A stretch of DNA of 64,000 nt. It comes from Galdieria partita. Taxonomy: Eukaryota > Rhodophyta > Bangiophyceae > Galdieriales > Galdieriaceae. The notes under the pieces were generated by a model. That model was given only the letters and a program-made list of their open reading frames with translations, ran no database searches and was not told the origin of the DNA. This document shows positions 21,065 to 32,178 of the stretch, piece by piece. Numbering within the stretch: position 1 is the stretch's first letter; every line of letters starts with the position of its first letter. The DNA lies in assembly GCA_025991245.1 (NCBI GenBank), contig BQMJ01000058.1, forward strand, positions 114,695-178,694, written 5' to 3'. A program made the position numbers and the translations under genes.

Positions 21065-21841
21065 TTATGTCAAATATTCCAACTGAGACTCCATAAAAAA
21101 TGGTGATTGTTGGTTTGTTATACATGTCAATTTATACAAGGCTTCCATGACTTGAACTAGTTTCTCTCGATAGGGACCAGCTTTCATTCTACCCTCACTA
21201 GAAAACTCTCGAAATGTTTCAGGCACTATCAAATAACAAGGGGCAATTATCATATTCAATGATAGTGCAATAGTAAACATATGATGAACTGCTGCACCCG
21301 ACAATTGGCCTCCTTGAACTTGACAAAAGGCAACTGTCCTTCCACTTGGAGGAAATGTATACCAATCCAACTGATTTTTTAATACACTGCTCATACTTCC
21401 ATGATGTACAGGAGAACACCACAATTGTCCTTGTGACCAATTGTAAAGTTGGATAAATTCTTGTACTTTTGGATGAGTCTCATATTGAGGATCCTGAACA
21501 GGTAAGGACTGTGGATGATAGATACGGACATCAGCACCCAACTTGTAAAGTATTCGAGCTGCTTCATAAGCTAGGGCTTTGGATAATGAACCTTGTCTCA
21601 ACGAACCATATAATATCAATATTCTAGGTGATATAACTGGTTCTTGCCTTGATTCTTCATAGTGATTATTCTTATTATTATTTGTGACTTCTTTCCAATG
21701 TAGACGTGCTATCCAGTCATCTGGCTGATAGTCTTTCCAATTACAACAATAATACTTGCTTTTTGAAGAACAACATTGTCTCCTTCTTGAACACTTTCGG
21801 TTCAAAAATACAGAATAACAATTGGTAAAAGATACCGACAT
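21065..21841 (-). CDS. arsH: ArsH-like NADPH-dependent FMN reductase
   Basis: Single exon of 258 aa from the ATG at 21841; an in-frame ATG at 21865 would add 8 residues but overlap the divergent gene. The flavodoxin-like core begins near residue 75: RILILYGSLRQGSLSKALAYEAAR (FMN phosphate loop), YHPQSLPVQD, HPKVQEFIQLYNWSQGQLWCSPVHHGSM, then EGRMKAGPYREKLVQVMEALYKLT. This matches ArsH, which oxidises trivalent organoarsenicals or reduces flavin/quinones in arsenic-resistant microbes. The region between LDW and GRTVAFCQVQGGQ is shorter than in typical ArsH. The N-terminal ~70 residues are Cys/Lys/Asn-rich and unlike bacterial ArsH. No introns, which is compatible with bacterial ancestry. Confidence 0.85.
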   Translation of the reverse strand: MSVSFTNCYSVFLNRKCSRRRQCCSSKSKYYCCNWKDYQPDDWIARLHWKEVTNNNKNNHYEESRQEPVISPRILILYGSLRQGSLSKALAYEAARILYKLGADVRIYHPQSLPVQDPQYETHPKVQEFIQLYNWSQGQLWCSPVHHGSMSSVLKNQLDWYTFPPSGRTVAFCQVQGGQLSGAAVHHMFTIALSLNMIIAPCYLIVPETFREFSSEGRMKAGPYREKLVQVMEALYKLTCITNQQSPFFMESQLEYLT

Positions 21842-21853
21842 GAGTATTCTCCG

Positions 21854-22576
21854 ATGACATTCCATGAGGAGTCCCCATCAGCTCTTCCCATTCATTGTGC
21901 AGTTTTCGTCATGCTTTGTCAGCCATTCATTCGTATCTTTCCTTCTATTGTTTATCTGAGCTATACAAGTGAGCCTTTCTATCTTTGCATATTATATCAA
22001 TCTTTTCTAGACGACCTCAGACCTCCTTCCTGGCAATTGGCAGTAAGAAAATTTGGTCTGAGTGTCTTGACAACTTACTGTTTCTTCTAGTTGTGGATAA
22101 TATCTTCTCTTTACGGCATTTTGAATTCTTTTTCAAAATATTCCGATAGAAAAAATTTTGGCGCCATTTTTGTTCCAAACATGGAAATACTTTCAGTTGT
22201 ATCGATCTATTTAGTGCCTCATATGAACAACTTTTGGTTCCTGTTGGTGACTTGGATACTGCATTTACAATTTCTAAAGAGACATATTTCAAACAATTTC
22301 ATAGCTTTGCATACTCCTCCTAGTCGTTGGGTATGGTACCTTGCTCTATTACTTTCTTTCTTTGGAAATTTGTATATGGCTAAAGGAGACCATGTTAGAA
22401 GAGTCCATCCTTATTTTCTGGGTAAAGAATTTCGGTGGAAAATGAGTTGGCATATTTATATCACTATTCCTTGTATTCTTCTACAAAGCTTTCATAAAGA
22501 TTCAAAAGCTCTCAGGTGGATAAGGACTGGGGAGACAATCTCTTCCATTGCTGCAAGAAATGAATGGCTCAGGTAG
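21854..22576 (+). CDS. Small multi-pass membrane protein, unknown family
   Basis: Exons 21854..21968, 22011..22042 and 22091..22576 (introns 42 and 48 nt), giving ~210 aa. Both introns are GT-AG; the first keeps frame whether spliced or read through, so its use is uncertain. The second is required to avoid a stop. Hydrophobic segments: FVMLCQPFIRIFPSIVYL, LWIISSLYGIL, ILSVVSIYLVP, FWFLLVTWILHLQF, WVWYLALLLSFFGNLY and WHIYITIPCILL. I recognise no family. The frame ends WLR-stop right at a possible donor (CAG|GTAGGC), so further 3' exons are possible. A start at the Met near 21911 is an alternative. Confidence 0.55.
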
Positions 22577-23748
22577 GCAACAAGGTTCTAACAGTGGACA
22601 ATGCAAGAGAAATTTCTATGTTTTGTAAATAAACTATTCACATAGACTATGCTATAGCCAATTCTTCTTCAGTCGCTCAACAACAAAGTTCTGAAAACAA
22701 CAACAACATATAAATATCCATCTATGTACCCTTAGAAGCCTTGTGATCATAAAATATTCTGGACCTTTCGAAAATTCAACAAATCAACGAAACTTTGCTC
22801 CTATTTTTGAAGATGTAAGAAATAAGCTATATGTTGTAGCCGTTTTCAACCATTTCATAATTTTTGCCTGTAAAGGTGGCAGGTCTTCAATTCTTCATTT
22901 TATCCGATCCTATTATCGCTACCTATTTGTCATATATATATATCATTCTTTTTTGGTTCATTTCTTCTTACAAGCAACAAAACTAGCCATTCAAATGACC
23001 GAGTTTATAAAGTTTTTAAAGAAATTCTGAAAAAGAGTGTGGAGTTTGGCCTATTCAAGCTATGTAAAAGTGAAAAAGTTGTGTATCTGAATACCTCAGA
23101 GAACGACGAATACTCTTCTTTGAACCTTGTACAACGAACCAACAATTGTCTTTGCTCACTCCAAACTAGAAATAAGTAGGTTGTACACTTTCTTGTATTT
23201 GGTTATAAAATGGTTGCGCTTTACTAGTCTCGATGCAATCTTCTTTAGAGGACTTGTGAATATTTTATAATGGCTTCTTTGTGGCAAAAACTGTGCCAAC
23301 CAATGTGTCTATAAATCCTAAATAATCTCGTCTTCAATGAGTATCCAATGAACTGCAACTTGTTCACAAAGACTAGTAGCACTTTTTGTATATTCTAATC
23401 TCTTATTGCGAGTTTCTCTAAAGGGCTTTTCCAGAAACGGAGAAATCCTCATCGGCCAAGAATCGATTGGAAATGGATTTCTTCGTCGAGAACAACATTT
23501 TGGCTTTGTAACCCAACATATAAAGACATTTTGTAGAGAGTGAAAATTGTTGAAATAAACTAGCAGTCAAAAATTGTAAAAGTGTTGTGGAAACTTGAGA
23601 TCCACTGGTGTCTCTTTGTAGATAACCAAGTGGTGCCATAAGAAGCAAGTGCTCTCAAGTTGGATAGTTACAGTAATAGTCCGTTGGCTGGAAATCCGGA
23701 TCACGTGACTACATAAGCTCATATTCTTCATTTTCTAGTCTAATTGAT
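22577..23748. other. 1.2-kb interval without a resolved gene
   Basis: No long convincing frame. On the plus strand, 22743-23030 is open and hydrophobic but AT-rich. On the minus strand, 23739-23370 contains three partly open overlapping frames joined by plausible GT-AG introns, so a small spliced gene of about 80-95 aa is possible but its frame cannot be chosen. The interval separates the membrane-protein gene from the La-related gene and presumably also holds their regulatory sequence. Confidence 0.4.
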
Positions 23749-25902
23749 ATGAAACAGGGCAAGGATTGGGTGGTAGTTACACAAGGTAAGCTATTCTACA
23801 AGGATAAAGGTGGTTTCTTTCAACCAACTGCTTTAGACTCCATGGATTTGAAAAGAGCCATCGTCAAACAAGTTGAATGGTATTTCAGTGACACCAATTT
23901 GTTGAAAGATTATTTTCTGTTACAACATATGGATCCTTTCGGTGCCGTTCCACTTTCTATTATTGCATCCTTTCCCAAAATGCAGCAATTGACTCAAGAT
24001 ATGGACCTTGTACAGCAATCAATCGTTGAGTATGCAACCAAAATACAACTGAATGAGCAACAAATGACAATAAGAAGAGTGGATAGTAATAACTATACAA
24101 GTTGCAATCAGTGTGTCAAGTTGCGAGTCATGGATAATCATATTTGGGAGTCCATCGAGTCCAGTTGGATGTATTGTGGTTTATGGAATTGTTTGTTATT
24201 TGGGTGTTTTGATATCGAAGGATATTGGAATTGGATATTTCCTAGTCAATGGCATGCCAAAGCTGCTCAACATCGCATTTTACAAATATGTCCTTTTATA
24301 ACCAAACAATGGATTTCTCTTTGCTCGTTTACCAATGATGGAATGTTTTCTTGGCATTCTAACAAGGAAGAAGAAAAGCGACTTGAAGAATATTACTCGT
24401 TGGGTCCTAGTTTTCCTTTTTCTTATTCTATAGGCAGCGATATAATTACTGTGCCAGTGGAAACTCAAATTTCTTATTCTTCTTATGATCATACTTTACA
24501 GGAACCAGACAACTTGGAAAAGCAGCAAGCTTCATTACCAATATCGACTTGTTTGAATAGAAACCGACAAAGTTCTAGAAACAAGCAGGCACAACCCTCT
24601 TCTATTCAAAGTAATTCCAATTTAGAACAACCAGATAAGAAACCAAGAAAGATACTGAAAAATATGGGTGAATCTCGACAAAGACAAACAACAAGAAAGA
24701 AAGGAAAGAATTCACAGCAACAAAATGGCAAACAAAGAATAACAAGTTCCTTTCAAATACAAGCAGAAGACTTTCCTCCTTTACCTGGAGAGAAGCAAAC
24801 CATAAAAGTTGAGCAATCGTCTCCTGAGAGGTTTACAAAAGAACAGGAGAATATAGAAGAAGCAATCCTTGCCTTTGGAGAACTATGCGTTTCAAATTCT
24901 GAAAGTAACAGAGATAGAGAGAGAAGCCATGAATCCATGGAAAGACTAAAGTCATATGCTCATGTTGCGGCATCGTTTCTTCCTTCCATTGAGCAGAATA
25001 AGAATTGTGACGTCTGTTGCAATTCTAAAAATGGAAAACATCATTCATGGAATATTCCTAAGAGAAGGCAAAGAAGACGAGAAGGAAAATATATGAAAAC
25101 TTTGAGAAATTTTTCCTCCGTTACTAGTTCGAATGGAGCTCATAGAGACGACAATAAGGGAACATCAAAGCATAGAACAAGAAACAAGAATCGCAAGTTG
25201 GAAGATAAAGAGTGGTTAGAGTCTCCAGTATTATCCAATGAGGAGGAGTCATTGGTCAACAAGGAAAACTATAAAGAAGCAGAATATTTAGTTGACTGTG
25301 ATATAAAAATGAAGAACGAAATAGAAACGATAGCGAAACAAGAAGAAACCTTAGAAGAGAAGACCGAGAATGAAGAGTCAGAAAATTGTGTGTGTGCTTT
25401 AAAAGTTGCAAAGCATTCGAGCAGTGTTTTGGAAGAAACTCCTTTGGCCATGTTGGAACAAACTATTCTTTCAGGGCGTTTATCACCAACTGCAGTGGAC
25501 TCCACTTGTTGTGGCAACTGGCAGTTGGCTTCTTCTCAAGTGTCTGAACCGATATCTGTTGTTGAAAATGTTATATGCGATGACGAGGCCAAGTCCATTT
25601 TACAGGTATTAGAGCAACTCCATACCAGTATGGATTCCAGAGAGTTGGATAGCTCTTCCGATCAATCATTTTCTAAGCAATTGGAGAGAGTATCTGAAGT
25701 TGAAACTGAGGATCTGGATGACTTTCCGTCAGCCAGTGTTGTCTTACGGAGTCCCTCCTCTTCTTATATGTCTTCCGTTGATGGAAATAATTCTTCCGGT
25801 TTTACGAATATCAAAGCACCCATGTTCTTTTATCAGAAAACTGTTTCATCGAGTTCTATAGAAGAAGGATTGAAGTTTTTTGCCAAAGGTATCTTTTCGT
25901 AG
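23749..25902 (+). CDS. La-related protein (LARP, La-type HTH domain)
   Basis: Uninterrupted 717-aa frame starting [12 protein letters not shown] La motif occupies residues ~25-110: [45 protein letters not shown] is its characteristic winged-helix sequence with the conserved Q, Y and F residues that hold RNA 3' ends or poly(A). Residues ~115-230 are folded-looking with many Trp. The remaining two-thirds is polar and repetitive, with EDFPPLPG near residue ~342 and a basic stretch near 440. LARP1/4-type proteins regulate mRNA translation and stability. Which LARP class is not clear. No introns. The stop is at a GTATCT donor-like site, so a 3' exon cannot be excluded. petC starts 106 bp downstream. 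Confidence 0.85.
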   Translation: MKQGKDWVVVTQGKLFYKDKGGFFQPTALDSMDLKRAIVKQVEWYFSDTNLLKDYFLLQHMDPFGAVPLSIIASFPKMQQLTQDMDLVQQSIVEYATKIQLNEQQMTIRRVDSNNYTSCNQCVKLRVMDNHIWESIESSWMYCGLWNCLLFGCFDIEGYWNWIFPSQWHAKAAQHRILQICPFITKQWISLCSFTNDGMFSWHSNKEEEKRLEEYYSLGPSFPFSYSIGSDIITVPVETQISYSSYDHTLQEPDNLEKQQASLPISTCLNRNRQSSRNKQAQPSSIQSNSNLEQPDKKPRKILKNMGESRQRQTTRKKGKNSQQQNGKQRITSSFQIQAEDFPPLPGEKQTIKVEQSSPERFTKEQENIEEAILAFGELCVSNSESNRDRERSHESMERLKSYAHVAASFLPSIEQNKNCDVCCNSKNGKHHSWNIPKRRQRRREGKYMKTLRNFSSVTSSNGAHRDDNKGTSKHRTRNKNRKLEDKEWLESPVLSNEEESLVNKENYKEAEYLVDCDIKMKNEIETIAKQEETLEEKTENEESENCVCALKVAKHSSSVLEETPLAMLEQTILSGRLSPTAVDSTCCGNWQLASSQVSEPISVVENVICDDEAKSILQVLEQLHTSMDSRELDSSSDQSFSKQLERVSEVETEDLDDFPSASVVLRSPSSSYMSSVDGNNSSGFTNIKAPMFFYQKTVSSSSIEEGLKFFAKGIFS

Positions 25903-26008
25903 TTTTTTAGATGTAAATATTTCGTATTCTCTTTCTATTCATAAAAATAAATATGGATCAAATGTAATCTCCCGTGGAATAGTCGGTTGTGAGCCATTCG
26001 TTTGCAAC

Positions 26009-26683
26009 ATGTCGGCCTTTGTAACGCTACCTGCTGCTACTAGTCACTCTTTGTTGGGTTTGAAGAAAAAGAATTCTCTATTTTCGTACAACAATAGAAA
26101 CTTCAAGAGAGATAGTCGCTCTTGGAACTTTTTGCAAATGTCAAGTTCTGCCTCTTCAGTGGATGACGTTCCAGATATGGGCAAAAGAATGTTTTTAAAC
26201 TATGTTCTGTTGGGTGGAGCTTCTCTTCCTATTTTAACAATGTTGGGTAGTTATGCATACTTTTTCTATCCTGCTTCTCGTGGTGGTGCAGGGTCAGGCA
26301 CTATAGCTAGAGATGTGTTGGGACGAGAAATCAAGAAAAAGGAGTTTCTGGAAACAAGGAAACCTGGTACTCACGAACTGGCACAAGGACCAAAGGGAGA
26401 TCCGTATTATTTGATTGTTGACGAAGAAGGACAGTTGGCTTCTTATGGGTTGAATGCTGTATGTACTCACTTGGGCTGCGTAGTTCCTTGGAATGCAGGT
26501 CAAAACAAGTTTATTTGTCCTTGTCATGGTTCTCAATATGATAGAACTGGAAAAGTAGTGCGTGGACCTGCTCCTCTTTCACTAGCTTTGGCACACGTTG
26601 ATGAAGATGACGATGGAAATATTCTTTTCAAAGATTGGAAAGAAACTGATTTTAGAACTGGCACCAATCCTTGGTGGAAATAA
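26009..26683 (+). CDS. petC: Rieske iron-sulfur protein of cytochrome b6f (plastid-targeted)
   Basis: Single exon, 224 aa. The N-terminal ~45 residues are Ser/Asn/Lys/Arg-rich (plastid transit peptide), followed by one TM anchor ([28 protein letters not shown]) and the soluble Rieske domain. 2Fe-2S ligands are in CTHLGC and [20 protein letters not shown] ends the domain as in red algal and plant PetC. The protein carries electrons from plastoquinol to cytochrome f / cytochrome c6. Nuclear location with a presequence shows the host is a photosynthetic eukaryote. Confidence 0.97.
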   Translation: MSAFVTLPAATSHSLLGLKKKNSLFSYNNRNFKRDSRSWNFLQMSSSASSVDDVPDMGKRMFLNYVLLGGASLPILTMLGSYAYFFYPASRGGAGSGTIARDVLGREIKKKEFLETRKPGTHELAQGPKGDPYYLIVDEEGQLASYGLNAVCTHLGCVVPWNAGQNKFICPCHGSQYDRTGKVVRGPAPLSLALAHVDEDDDGNILFKDWKETDFRTGTNPWWK

Positions 26684-26770
26684 ACTAGATAAAATGGGTT
26701 TTTTACTGTCATCAAAGTAAATGGATCCTCGATGATTATATCAAGTGATCCCAGTTGTTGGGTGTTCCTT

Positions 26771-26817
<47 letters not shown>

Positions 26818-27239
26818 CATTTTCTATAGCTACGTTCTTCTTGATTGGTAATTTGTGTCTCTTTAGAAATAGCACTTTATCGAGACTTTTTTTATCTTAT
26901 TGTTAGAATCCCTATGGAGAGGAACAAAATAATCATGGAACAAACGATATATTCCTTATTCGAAACTTCTCCTGACAAGAGTTGAACTTGGATATATTTA
27001 CTAGGAAGAACTAGTTCCTTCAAATAACCAACATTACTTATAAAACATATACTCTGTCTATCCCGTCTTCCAAAACAAAAGTATTCTCAAAGTATTCCTT
27101 TGGCATCTCTGTCCAATAGACAAAGTCAAAGGGAATAGTATCCTTTGGTCTACGTGGACACAGCTTTTGTGTTTGGAAGAGTCGCTGAAAGTCGCATCAT
27201 ATTCCATTTCGCTGATGGAGTTTTTAAGAAAATGAATAG
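26684..27239. repeat. Intergenic spacer with a (TA)n microsatellite
   Basis: About 21 uninterrupted TA units at 26772-26813, shortly after the petC stop. The rest (26820-27235) shows no convincing frame, but it must contain the promoter and probably the first exon(s) of the permease, whose open frame begins without an ATG near 27236. Confidence 0.7.
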
Positions 27240-28834
27240 AATATGAAAAAGTAGATTCAAGTGCACAACCTGAAGTAAGAACTTTAAGAAGAGGCCGCTT
27301 GGGCTTCTGGCATCTTTATTTTCAGTCAGTGTCTATGATTTCACCAGCAGGGGCTATGGCTGCTACTATGACTAGTTCTGCTGGTTACGCCTGGGGTTCT
27401 TTACCGTTCTCTTATATTCTTGCCATAATAGCTGGCACTCTCTTGATGAATACCACAGTTTGGTATTCGATGAAAGTTGCTTCTTCAGGTGGTTACTATG
27501 CTTATGTTTTTGCAGCTGTTGGACCAAGATGGGGAGTGATTTGTGGTATGATGTTTATATTATCCTACTTTAATGTCGTAACAAATGGAATTCTATTTGT
27601 CGGAGGAGTTTTCTTTCCAGGTTTCATTCAGACCATGACTGGAGCTACATATGCAGATAAAGCATGGATAGGAATCATGTTTGCCTTCATACTTCTCATA
27701 TACATTTTAGCATTTCTTGGAATCCGTGCTTCTCTTGATTATTCTTTAGTGATCGGAACTTTTGAGCTATTATTCATGTTTGCATGTACATTAGCAGTAG
27801 TCATCAAGGTCGGTTCTCGAAACACGGGACAAGTATTTCATCCTTCATTAGCTCCTACTCGTGCAGATATTGCAATAGCTGCTTTGTTATCTTTGTTTTC
27901 TATTTCTGGTTATTCTGCAGTGGCTTTTCTAGGAGAAGAAGCAAAGAATCCTCGAAAACAAATACCTATTGCTGTTATACTTGCATATTCTAGTGTGGCT
28001 TTGTTGTTCTTTTTCATGTCTTATGGTCTTACAGTTGGATGGGGTTATAAGAATATGTCACAGTTTTCAGCTTCCTTAGATCCTGGCGTCATTGTATACA
28101 AACGCTATCTTACTCCAGTCATTGGCTGGTTCATGGTTATACTCATTTTAAATGCCATGTTTTTAGGTTCATTAGCTCCTTTGAATAGTTGCGCAAGACT
28201 TATATTTGCTTTTGCAAGAGAAGGTCTTATCTTCCCAAAGATATTTGCGATTGTAGATAAGAAACAGAATCCCATCGTTTCTACTGCGGTGGTTGCCTTT
28301 CTTGCTGCTATCGTATCTCTGATTGCAGGCTTAGCCAGGGGAACTTATGATGGCTTTGTTATGTTGGTCACAACTTCATCTCTGTCTCTCTATGTTGGTC
28401 ATATTATTGCCAACCTTACTTTAGGTGTCTTTTATCATCGTCAAAAACAACTCAATTGGTTCTTTCATGTCATTGTTCCAGTCATTGCTTCCATTTTGGT
28501 TGGCTTTAGTATTTTCTTTACTATGTATCCTTATAATCCTGTTACTCTGGCTTGTCCCATATGGACTGGTGTTTGGCTTATTTTATCCATTATTGGTGCT
28601 TATCTTACTCCACGAGAACGTTTGAATACTGCACAACTCAGATTTGAAAGAGTACAAGACATTATGGGAGCTACCTATGTAAAACTACAAGGATCAACTA
28701 CATTGAACAAAGATGAACCCGAACTATCTGTGGAACAGGAAAATTTTCAAAGTTCTCACATGCCTCAACAGAGTCATAATACGCTTTCCAACAAATATGT
28801 TGACGATGAACTGATTGCATCGATCCACGAGTAG
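27240..28834 (+). CDS. APC-superfamily amino acid permease (5' exon unresolved)
   Basis: Open from 27236 to the stop at 28834. It reads LRRGRLGFWHLYFQSVSMISPAG, the canonical cytosolic start of APC permeases, but has no ATG before it. A first exon upstream is therefore inferred, with an acceptor such as ATAG at 27238-27239. About 12 hydrophobic helices follow. Hallmarks are ISPAGAMAA (TM1), SGGYYAYV (TM3), and the amphipathic loop GEEAKNPRKQIPIAV. The C-terminal ~70 residues are polar. Family members import amino acids, GABA or choline with H+. Galdieria genomes are known for expanded permease sets. The first in-frame Met (27333) would delete half of TM1, so it is not a likely start. Confidence 0.85.
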
Positions 28835-31480
28835 CGATATAGTTTGTGTGTTGTTTTCTGAAAGAATAAATGTACGGAAACATTTCAAGTTGCACACTAG
28901 CTGGATTCAACTTTTTTTTTGAAAAGGAATGAAGTACCTCTGGTGGAACCGATTGTTCTTTTGGTTTAAATACTTTTTTATATTCACAAACACTTCTCAG
29001 GTCATTATGCGAAACAATAATACACCCTAGCTGCACTCTATGACTGTTTTACTTTGCTTTGCCCCTCTGAGAAGTCAATAAAGTGCTTGTCTATTGTCAT
29101 CAGAAACTACAATAACTGAGAATATATATATGGAAAGCTCCCAACTCGTGCTTATAGTTGAAAAGTGCTTGCTCTCTCTCTCAGAGAAGAAAGACTAAGA
29201 GCAAGAATTTGTAGGTTTTGAATATTTGTCAGCTTCAATTTCTATTCGTTGCCTTGGAGAAATAAAAAAGCTACAACGAGTTAAGCCTTTGAAAGGAACA
29301 CTAAGCAGCGCGCAACCTTTTCTCTATGCAAAGTAGCCTATTGCTAAAAGTACCCAACTCGTTGACGAGTTTTCTCACAACGTTGGATAGATTCGTCCAG
29401 TACAAGACTAGTTTCAGAAACTTCAAAAAACTTGAGAAAAGATGAACAGTTGAATGAGTATTTCTATTTGTTCAAACTCATCAAATGTGATATGTTCTTG
29501 AAATATTTTTTTCATTGCACTTTTACCATTCAAACGCCAAAGATGCAAAACTAACAACAAAGTTGAGGGCACAGCTTTCGGATATCTTGCAATTCAGTTG
29601 TTGTAAATGACCAACTTGCCGCAATAGTCACACTGGCTATGGGTATCGCTTTTCTCTTGCATTTTTGGCTTCACTTTAAAACCAGAACATGATCGATACA
29701 TATGAACTACCATCCTACCATTCACAGTAGACTGGTTTGAGACAAAAAGTCACAAAAGTGCCATTGTACAAAGAATCTTAGAAGACTCAGGATGTCACCA
29801 AACAGACAGACAGTCCAAATAAAAGATGATGAAACATTTCAATATTAGACGACTGAGATACGCAGCAAGGGTAACCATACAGACTATTTCACAGTAACTA
29901 ACTGGAAACAATTCTTTTCATGGGCAGAATAGGCAAACAGAATGGCAACTTCAAACAAAATAGAAGAAAAATATTCTTACAAAGACATACTGATCAAATA
30001 AAAGAAGAAATGGAAAGGGATTCTTCAAGCAATAACACCGATTATACTGCTGTACTTGTGGAGCTTCCAGATTTGGATCAATAATATTGTTTCCCGTGCG
30101 ACCAATACTTTGTGTCCGTTGACGCTTTAAGCTGCCACTATAAAAAGAAAGCCCATAAAAGACGTTTAAACGACTTACAGGAGACTTTTCGCTCCGTGAA
30201 GCAGAAGCCGAGGGTGGTTTATTCGTTCCAGACAACGGAAAACCTCAACACCTGGCACTCATTGAAATTCTCGAAAGGAATCACGAGTGAACTTTGTATT
30301 GAAAACTTTCTCTAAGTAGGCTCTTGGTGCTACGTTTAGAAGTTTTATCATCTCCATATCTCTGTAGCCTAGTTTTGCCAAACTTCTGCAAGACTTTTTC
30401 AAATATTTGACTGTTTATGAGAGAAATTGAGTATCTATTGCCAGTTTTTTTCTATTTGATCGAGACGTATTTTCTATGTTTCTTGAGTTTATTTACTCTT
30501 CAAAGAAAGGATGGTGTGAAGTATTCTATTCGACTTTTCGTAGCCAAATTTTAAAATATTTCATATCGTCGTATAGAAAATCTGTCCAGTGATTGCTGCG
30601 AAAACTTGTCCAAGTAGCCAAAAAATGGATGAATTCAGTTGATGAGTAAATTGACTAATTGTCCATGTCGCTTGTAAATGTCGCAAGAGTTAGATTTATA
30701 CGCATTGCCTTATCTCGTCTTCATTACTGTATTCTGAATGGGACAGAAACAGCGGTTCATAGTCAAAAGTGGATTATGAAAGCAGTTTCCACTAGAACAA
30801 TAATCCAAAGTTTTATTTGGAATTACTTTCTATAAGAACAAGATACCAAAGGCTTGGTTTTGATACAAATAATATTTCTATCGTTCTAACATTTTATGCT
30901 ACCTTCTAGTAGATTGGCCATTGAATAATAGTTTCAGTAGAGCTGATTGGATTATGTACGAATGAAACAACGTCCTACATCTATGCAGAGACTCACAACT
31001 CCCTCCCTCTTTCTCTATGTGTCTGTATGTGCATATCTGTAGTGCCTAGAATGTATTCAATTGCATCAACGCTTAAAGTAGACACGCCGATTGTCTGTAT
31101 TACGTACTCAATTCCAATATCACAAAAATCAGACTTCTAATTGTGCAATTCTCGAAAAGTTTAGCTCCATTGAAAAGTTTCCACATACTCAACAAGGCTT
31201 TGTAAAGACATTGACCAAAAGGAACTTGAGAAAAATCCTATGAGCTCATCAAGAACGTTTTCTAACACAGATTCCAGTGTCCTTTACCTTTGATTCACTT
31301 TGGTATTCAACTTCAGAACAATAAGAAGTGGTCTGGATAGTCTCTTGAGACAAAGTCTTCTTCGCTTCATGGAGAGTGGCAATACTCTTCAAAATTATCG
31401 GAGGCTGTTTTGCAAAGAATATATAAAGGCATTAGAGGAAGTTAAACACTCAAGCCAATTTTAGATATGAAAACAAACCA
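28835..31480. other. Gene-poor stretch at the core/subtelomere transition
   Basis: No long or conserved frame on either strand for 2.6 kb, in sharp contrast to the preceding 28 kb. One minus-strand candidate (30235 down to about 29951) is listed separately. Short simple repeats occur, e.g. CT-rich at 29168-29182. Confidence 0.6.
29951..30235 (-). CDS. Possible small spliced gene fragment
   Basis: A minus-strand frame of ~94 codons that contains a textbook intron (30178 to 30138: GTAAGT...TATAG, 41 nt) between SEKSP and a basic stretch KRQRTQSIGRTGNNIIDPNLEAP. Coding potential of the flanks (Pro/Ser-rich, then basic) and the perfect splice sites suggest transcription, but there is no clear ATG and no recognisable domain. 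A TGA separates it from the nearest upstream ATG (near 30262). It could be an exon pair of a larger gene or a relic. Confidence 0.25.
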   Translation of the reverse strand: MSGTNKPPSASASRSEKSPVSRLNVFYGLSFYSGSLKRQRTQSIGRTGNNIIDPNLEAPQVQQYNRCYCLKNPFPFLLLFDQYVFVRIFFFYFV

Positions 31481-31722
31481 ATGTTCAAAGTGCTGATATC
31501 TCTCAAAGAACTAGTTGCAATTGGAATAGTTTACTACTTGGTTCAATCAGCTTGTACCTTGATAATGAGCCAAACAAGGAAAGCATGTTACGATGCCTTT
31601 ATCAAACCTGCAATAGTAGACCTTCAAGGTAACTAGTTTCAGAAAATAGCCATGATTCTACAGAGAAAACTGTTCAAAATCCAGTGAAAAAGACTCACAA
31701 TATCGTAGATAGGGTTTTCTAA
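31481..31722 (+). CDS. Possible 68-aa single-pass membrane micro-protein
   Basis: Exons 31481..31628 and 31664..31722 (35-nt intron GTAACT...TACAG, phase 1). The product starts MFKVLISLKELVAIGIVYYLVQ, a hydrophobic segment, followed by a polar C-terminal half ending DRVF. Without splicing the frame stops two codons later. A TATA-like ATATAAA lies ~55 bp upstream (31421-31428). Too short for family recognition; may be chance. Confidence 0.3.
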
Positions 31723-32178
31723 ATGTAGAATAGTTCTCATACGCTTTTCAAATAAAACTGAAAGGCTATTTCACGCCAAAACCTTATTGAGACACCTTGA
31801 AAGTTCATAAATTTGTAATGACTTGATGACATTGGTTCTAGTGTTTAGTTGTTTGGAAAAGTCTTCTGAAACTTTTGTTGTGATGGAGAACAAATACGGG
31901 ACGCAATATCCAAACTACAAACCTTTAAGAAACTAGAATACTGTAAAGATGCAAGTCTATTGGAGAAACAATAGTTGTTGGGTGATCAGGAAAAAGATTG
32001 TGTCTCTTGAAAAAACATAGTCGTTGTTACAAGATGAGAGTTGTTTGTATCAAAGGACATCTTTGGAATTCCTTTTATTCTTTATACATATTTTAGGCAT
32101 TTGTTTTCACAGTTGAAATACATTCAAAAACGAGAATAAACCTGGAATAATTCCAACTTACTATCAACAAAAGGTAGT
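31723..32178. other. Spacer without recognisable features
   Basis: No frame or repeat seen. It presumably holds the 3' end of the neighbouring minus-strand secreted-protein gene. Confidence 0.5.

Noticed and set aside
22156-22166. E2F-like TTTTGGCGCCA
   Set aside because: It lies inside the coding exon of the small membrane protein (encoding FGA), so it is probably coincidental.
22743-23030. Hydrophobic plus-strand frame
   Set aside because: AT-driven Phe/Ile/Tyr composition, no ATG, no splice-consistent extension that could be chosen.
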